From the NCBI GenBank assembly GCA_030272155.1, contig CP126202.1, positions 3,059,501 through 3,123,500 on the forward strand: a stretch of 64,000 nucleotides of DNA, given 5' to 3'. This document shows, in pieces, positions 58,601-64,000 of this stretch; within the stretch, counting starts at the first letter, position 1, and every line of letters begins with the position of its first letter. The notes beneath the pieces are model-generated. The model was not told the DNA's origin. It ran no database searches and saw nothing but the letters and a program-made list of their open reading frames with translations. The position numbers and the translations under genes are program-made. This DNA comes from Tetradesmus obliquus. Taxonomy: Eukaryota > Chlorophyta > Chlorophyceae > Sphaeropleales > Scenedesmaceae.

Positions 58601-58813
58601 GTAGCACTGCCAGGCAAGCAGCTGCGAAGCGAGGAGAGAGCAGACTTTGTGCGGGTGGCACAGAAAGTTCTGGATGGGGTGCACCCCCTGGTGGTGCAGC
58701 ACGTGCTGCAGCTGAAGGACAGCCTGCTGCCGGAGTCGTGTGCAGCGCAGGAGCAGATCGGCGCGCAGGTGCTGCTGTCGCTGGGTGCGGCGCTGCAGCT
58801 GCTACAGGTGTGA
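55678..58813 (+). CDS. Large helical protein of unknown function
   Basis: Proposed exons: 55678-55707 (MKRRADTQPG), 55988-57022, 57051 to about 57086, 57277-58010, 58513-58813. The first two join in phase 0 and exons 57277-58010 and 58513 on in phase 2; the small middle exon is uncertain (the frame stays open to about 57190). Exon 2 begins IKAGFAKAKQISNKQAKGVQ, has a predicted coiled coil (VSQKYEQYRQEYRSLKEKLL), an Ala/Ser linker, and then alternating helices (HHLEAWAGSRVALQQQLQEM, ISVQAYNLLSQNLAAH). Exon 4 holds DDSFGWREEDSDSE, a poly-Ala region and NDRWWLDNVLLMALTG. The style suggests an alpha-solenoid, but I do not recognise the family. The end is uncertain: stop at 58811-58813, or splicing after 58807 to a short exon ending at 59144 (AALSGRHLPGFEHIQS). 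Confidence 0.6.
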
Positions 58814-60476
58814 GGAATTCAATCCTGTTCTAGCGAGGATGTGAACTCTTGTGCCGGCTGGCGTGCAGTTGTGCCGGGGAGCCGGCTCGCGGCAGCAGCA
58901 ATCGAGTGCTTGTGTGTGCTGCAGGTGTGTAGTGGAATGCAGCAGGGGTGTTGCAGGTGCATCCGCATGCACACTGTGTTGGATAGCTGGGGATGATTGC
59001 GGTTGGGCCATGCTTGATGTTGCGTTGTTGCTTGGAGTTGTGTGTCAGTGGTGCCATGCAGCTGTTGTGGGTGCGCATGTGGCGCTGATGCAGGCAGCAC
59101 TCTCAGGCAGGCATTTGCCTGGCTTTGAGCATATCCAAAGTTGACGAGGGCTTCATGGGATGCCCTGCGCGGTTCGCTGCCGCAGATGGGGCGCTCGTAC
59201 ATGCTCGTTTAGGCAGCTCAGGAGCAGCATGTTGCGCAGATCTTTCTGCTGCTGGATGCGGTACCTCTGGTGGCGCTGGTGGTGTTTGGTCAGTTGCATG
59301 TGCTACCATCTAACATCAAGAAGGCAGCAATTTTGTTTGTGTCCCAGCTCACGTGCTTATCGTGCTGAGTGTACTGGGGTAACAACAGCTTTCTCCAGGT
59401 CAGATTGCGTGAATATTTTGTTGCACTGGCACAACCTTTTGGCTGAGCCCACTCCAGGGCACCATAGATTGTGGGGCTGTTTAGTCCACGTCTTGAGGCA
59501 GGTTAAACTCAACTAAACCCGACAAAACATTGATTGGGTCGACCTCCAAGCACAACGATGCCTGTCAAGGCAGCATCAGCAGGCAATAGCGCCTCAATGC
59601 GAGTAAAGTTGCATATAGAAGCTGACAGTCAGGATCTGTATTAGTATGTTACATTGGCATGGCCAGCCTGCACCAGCCTGCTGCCAGCTTATACCAACTA
59701 GTACAGCACAGCACGTGGCACACCCACGAGTAAGCATGCGCGCTGGTGGCTAACAGTGCAGCCGTGATGGCGCAAGGCGCCTGCCACTCACATCTGCCAG
59801 CAACTCTGGTCAAAGGGAACTTGAATCAGTCAAACAAAAGAGAGGATGCTTTCATGGGCCCATCACCCGTCACATATATGCGGTTGATGCTGTGATGCAG
59901 CAGCACAGCCACTGCAAGTGTTTGAACAACACGCGCTGTGTCCGGCTGAGCAACCTGTTGTGTTCATGGCCGCCGCGGCTACTTGGCAAGCCTTGCTGAG
60001 TAACATGCATTTGCTTCCGCATGGGCTGCTGCAATGCATAAATGACAGCTGTTGAACAACTGCAATGTTATGCCAGCAGCATGGTGATGTGAGCCCCCAG
60101 CAGTTCAGCGACATACCAAAATAGCGTTCATGTTCTGATGCATCCCCTGTTATACACGTGTCGGCTGACATGTGACAGGTCACCACCAGGTGATTGAGTT
60201 GTGTAGTAAAACCACAAGCACGTGCACATATCTGCTGCTGCAGACGCCGTCATGTGACATAAGCTGCCGTGTCCCTCGGCCATGACAATCAGGGTTTGCA
60301 CATGCTTTCACTGCCACCAACACGAAGACAGACACTCAAAGGTATAGCTGTGCAATCGCTTCATTAGGCGATGCCTTGCGACAATGTTCCAGAGATTGCT
60401 GCGTTCCTCGGTCACAGACAGGGGTAGCAAATGTATCAATCCCTGCAGTAGCACACTGTCAACTGCAATGCACTGC
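58814..60476. other. Intergenic, no gene supported
   Basis: May include a last exon of the preceding gene (about 59097-59144). Otherwise no coding segment or repeat of note was recognised on either strand. Confidence 0.4.
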
Positions 60477-60659
60477 TCAAGGGCCGGCAGCAGGGACAGC
60501 AGCCACTGCTGGGTCAGCAGCCACCACCTCAGCTGGCTGGGTGACAGCAGCTGCAGCAGCAGCGGGCTGCTCAGGACCAGCGGGGGCAGCAGCAGCAGCC
60601 GTCACGGTGCCCTCAGGCACACTCTGCAGCTGGCTCCAGCCGCCCCACCTGCAGGACAA

Positions 60660-60700
<41 letters not shown>

Positions 60701-61787
60701 TGCATGCAGTGTAAGCCCTGTACATTCTTTGAACATGCTGTCCTGCATGGGTATCTGATGCTTGTTGCTGAGTGCGCTGTCCTTGCCACTGCCTCCCTGC
60801 ATCATTGCTGCTGCTTGCCTCGCCCCAAGGGGCCCTCCACACCGCTGCTACATGCTGCAGCAGTCTAGGCCTCATCTTGTCATGCCAGCATGCTTTTGCA
60901 AGCTCCCAACTGCACAACCACTGGACAAGTTACATACATACCCCTGCCATCCTCCTGCAGGCTACTGTCCCAACCCACCTGTCCCAGCGGTCCCAATTCC
61001 TGTTACAACTGTACAACTGCAGAGCCGCTGGTAACACCATGCCCCGGCTATGCTGTTGTAGGCTAGCCTACCAGCATCTACTGTCCCATCGTACCTGTCC
61101 CAGCGGTCCCAGTTCCTGTTACAACTGTACAATTGCAGAGCCGCTGGTAACACCATGCCCCGGCTAGCCTACAGCATCTACTGTCCCACCGCACCTGTCC
61201 CAGCGGTCCCAGTTCCTGTCCCTCCAGCTGCCGCCCCAGCCGCCGTTGCTCCAGCCGCCGGCGTGCCAGCCGCCGTTCTGCCAGGAGTCAGGGCCTGAGT
61301 CAGCAGGCTTGGCGGCAGACGGGTCAGCAGCGGCAGCAGCGGCGGCAGGGTCGGCTGCTGCGGGCTGGGCATCTGCATGGCAGGCAGCAGTTCACAGAAT
61401 GGCAGGAATGGGCAGTTGATTGGGGCTGGGTGCGAGGGCAGCAGTGTGAGGCAAAGCGAGGGTTTGGCATCTAGCTAGCTGCGGCAGGGACAGCTGTAGC
61501 AAGTCACTGGTAACAGTGTCTGTGCGTGTGGAGGGAAGGTACATGCATGACAGATGCCCACAGCAGCTGCTTCCTTTGCAACTGCAGCAGGTCACCAGGA
61601 CATATATGCATGGACACAGCCGCTGCTGGCTGTGTGCATCGTTGTGCTACCTAGCATGTAGGCGTGCAGTTCGCATGGTGCAGGGGCTGTGAATTCAGCT
61701 TGCTGCCGGCTGTACAGCATACGGTGACTGGTGTCGTACCTAGCATGCGCCTGTTGGAGTAGGCATCAGCACTGACAACTGCAAGCA

Positions 61788-61824
<37 letters not shown>

Positions 61825-62097
61825 TGTGAGATGACAGGTGGGCGTGATGAAAAGATTGGATCTTGGTGAAGTATCAATCAGCTGGCAAGGGTGTGTTGGC
61901 AACCCAGCACATGCATCGCAGCTGCTGTCAACCAAACATCAGGTTGCAGATCTCACCATGCAGGCTACACCACAAGCACCAGTCAAACACAGTCACTCAG
62001 AGATCTAAGGAATGAGAAAACAATAAACAAGCGTAATGTATCAGATGCAGAACGCACCTGCGACAGCCAGCGCAAGCGCGAGCATCGCCTTCCTCAT
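60477..62097 (-). CDS. Small secreted Gly/Trp/Ala-rich protein
   Basis: Exons in transcript order: 62097-62058, 61778-61740, 61372-61195, 60648-60477; phases agree, 142 residues. MRKAMLALALAVAVVSADA is a signal peptide, split by intron 1. The mature protein has an Ala/Pro/Asp stretch, then a repeat of aromatic turns (WQNGGWHAGGWSNGGWGGSW) and a charged-Trp block (RDRNWDRWDRWGGW), ending in an Ala/Pro/Glu tail. Nine tryptophans in about 40 residues is extreme. No family recognised; cell-wall or extracellular-matrix association is only a guess. Intron 3 contains two echoes of the exon-3 donor. Confidence 0.65.
60660..60699 (+). repeat. CAG repeat in intron 3 of the Gly/Trp gene
   Basis: About 13 CAG units on the + strand (CTG on the coding strand), just before the exon-4 acceptor at 60648. 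Confidence 0.9.
60965..61150 (-). repeat. Two exon-3 donor echoes in the Gly/Trp gene
   Basis: Two tandem units (about 60965-61075 and 61085-61165) each containing the exon-3 3' edge (NWDRWDR) with its donor and about 75 bases of shared intron sequence; the genuine exon ends at 61195. Confidence 0.9.
61793..61822 (+). repeat. (CAG)10 in intron 1 of the Gly/Trp gene
   Basis: CAG run ending close to the acceptor of exon 2 on the opposite strand (CTG tract before TTGCAG). Confidence 0.88.
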
Positions 62098-63471
62098 GGT
62101 TCCTCTGCACAGGGAACACAGCCGAGACAACGACGGTGCATGAAAAAGGGGAGATACGCGGATTGTTAGGCTGTTCTAGATATACAGTAGTGACTTAACA
62201 GTGTAGAATTCGCGTTGAACGAGGCTGCAGTCTGTGGCACGCACGCAAGCTGGCATGTCGCGCATGCTCAGAGAACAGTGGCTCAACCAGCAAAATATCG
62301 CGACACCACATTAACATAGCTATATATGTGGTTTGGTTACCTTGGTCAAAATCTCGGTGTCAGGACGGTCGATCACCACGCAGAGTAAAGAACAAAAGTG
62401 GCGCGAGCTGTTGAGAGATAGAGAAGATCAAGATGATGGGGTAAGAAGATGATGGTAACTGTTCAACACTCTGCTCATTCGAGTATATAAGGGCAGCAAA
62501 GAGTGTCCACATGCCGGCCTAGTCAGTGTTTGGGTTCTGGCGAATTCTCCAACGTGATACGGCAGCATCCCCTGGGTGATTCAGCACACCAGTACCTAGC
62601 GAAGATAATGTAGCACAACATCAACATTCTTTTCGTCGTTGCAGCTGGAGCGGCACGACCCTGAGCTGCTGCCGAACCACGGTGTTGTCACGAACTTCAC
62701 ACCAGAAAGTCGCCAATATCACCTGCAACGTTATCAAACCGTCCGTGTCACAACAGAGCGTCATTATGTTCAAGCCGTTGCGTCTGCGCAACATTGCGAC
62801 CTGCACCGACCATGCTTTGATGTACTGCTCAGCAGGTGCCAAGTGCATACTGTAGTACCACAACACTTGAAAAAGCATATCATCCACCAGCACAAAACTG
62901 GGACAACAACGCGGGTGTGTGACTGCAGCACAAGCTTCATGCTTAGACCAAACACCTGTGCGACAATGCACCTAAGAGCTTGGCTGCCTTCTGCGCTGAC
63001 ATCGCGCCAGCAGCACTGCAGTTGTCCTGCCTGCAACTGAAACTTTGAGCTGCTAGGCAAACCACCCCTGTCCATCAACAGCACCGGTAACAGCGCTGCT
63101 TACGTCCCACATACCAAACAAAGCGCTGCACATGCAAAATAAACCACCTGTCAGCCAGTAGTCGGCACTGTTTAAAACACCACTGGCATGATACATCGAC
63201 ATATACATGTTGGTTGTATGTACATATCACGGAACACACTCGTTCTTGAGGCAGCTGCAGCACATGCAGCACAGGGTTGAGCGTCCACCGGCACACAGCC
63301 GCACTTGCATAGGCACCAGCGGACAGCTTGTGCCTACTGCCAGCTACACACACGCTACAAACCAACTCTGACATGCCCATGTTGCCTACCACAATCTCTG
63401 TCCCCCTCCAAAACTGCACAATGAACCCTCAACACACCCTTATACCCAACCTTCTTCAACCCCAAACTGCA
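62098..63471. other. Intergenic; isolated TATATAA box
   Basis: Contains TATATAA at 62484-62490 on the + strand and TATATAT near 62322. A plus-strand open stretch from about 62644 to 63040 follows a GTTGCAG, but its composition is not convincing, so no gene is called. Confidence 0.35.
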
Positions 63472-63912
63472 TCACTCCCTCTCCAGCAGCACGCCTTCAT
63501 CCGACGATGACGAATGCGGCGACACCCGCTCCGCTGCTGCAGCAGCCTCCCATCCACCGCTGCCAGCAGCAGCAGCAGCAGCAGCAGGGCCTTCCCCTTG
63601 CGCATCAAAGCAGCCCGGCCGCTCCACCCACTCCCCTTGCCCTTCAGAGTCAGTGGACGCCTGCCGGCCAGCAGCAGCACCACCTGCTGCTTCTGCTGCT
63701 GCTGTGTCAGTGGCAGGGCCGACAGACCCTGCTGCTGCTGCTGCTGTTGAGCTGGAGTGTAGGTGTGCGCGCTGCTCCTGCTGCATCACCACGCCACCCC
63801 AGCCAGACATGATCATACTGGGCAGCATCGGCACAGCAAAGGCAGAGCGCAGCGGCTGCCGCTGCTCAAAGCTGCTCCTGGTACTGCTGCTTGCCGAGAG
63901 GCCTGGCTCCTC

Positions 63913-63958
<46 letters not shown>

Positions 63959-64000
63959 ACATGCGGATGCTGCTGCTGCTGCTGCGGTGGGTGTGTAGCT
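63472..64000 (-). CDS. 3' end of a gene cut by the window edge (low complexity)
   Basis: The minus-strand frame is open from the window edge to a stop at 63472: poly-Gln (CAG repeat 63914-63958), then EEPGLSASSSTRSSFEQRQP, a segment MLPSMIMSGWGGVVMQQ, Ala/Ser-rich sequence, and a tail GEWVERPGCFDAQGEGP ... SPHSSSSDEGVLLERE. The tail reads like a real acidic C-terminus. No family recognised; the start is outside the window. Confidence 0.5.

Noticed and set aside
62639..63040. Plus-strand open stretch of 133 codons after a TATATAA box
   Set aside because: No family resemblance, no convincing start or donor, ordinary composition; insufficient to call a gene.

Overview
The window looks like nuclear DNA of a green alga, most probably a chlorophycean such as a member of the Sphaeropleales or a relative. 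This is an inference from several things seen together: intron-rich genes with GTGAG/GTAAG donors and CAG acceptors, TGTAA motifs downstream of stop codons (the usual algal polyadenylation signal), very abundant CAG/CTG repeats that encode poly-Gln, poly-Ser and poly-Ala, and a flagellar central-pair gene. Exon models below were built by hand from splice motifs and checked for reading-frame continuity at every junction. No transcript data or database search was available.

Layout. 1-10930 (+): 5'-truncated SF1 helicase of the UPF1/IGHMBP2 type with a very long low-complexity N-terminus. 11423-15010 (+): QTRT2, the accessory subunit of the queuine tRNA-ribosyltransferase. 15881-16652: non-autonomous hAT transposon with perfect terminal inverted repeats and 8-bp target duplications. 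17347-24608 (-): secreted modular expansin-like protein. 25525-30062 (-): MYND zinc-finger protein. 31115-31876 (+): small SMIM20/MITRAC7-like membrane protein. 32089-34277 (+): TauE/SafE-type anion transporter. 34868-40558: a large inverted duplication carrying two near-identical, divergently transcribed two-TM/coiled-coil genes. 41791-44063 (-): short-chain dehydrogenase. 44410-55185 (-): complete 19-exon SPAG17/PF6 flagellar gene. 55678-about 58813 (+): large unrecognised helical protein, divergent from PF6. 60477-62097 (-): small secreted Gly/Trp-rich protein. 63472-64000 (-): 3' end of a further gene that runs off the window.

The most unusual signal is structural. In the helicase, QTRT2, expansin, TauE and Gly/Trp-protein genes, the introns are largely built from degenerate copies of neighbouring exon edges. 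Each copy carries the adjoining splice site ('exon echoes'), and the intact exon is the member that joins in frame. Similar truncated copies of terminal exons lie downstream of the SDR and MYND genes, which suggests a local duplication process rather than splicing-related selection. I noticed no comparable copies in the PF6 introns. This pattern, the clean hAT element and the head-to-head palindromic gene pair are the best leads.
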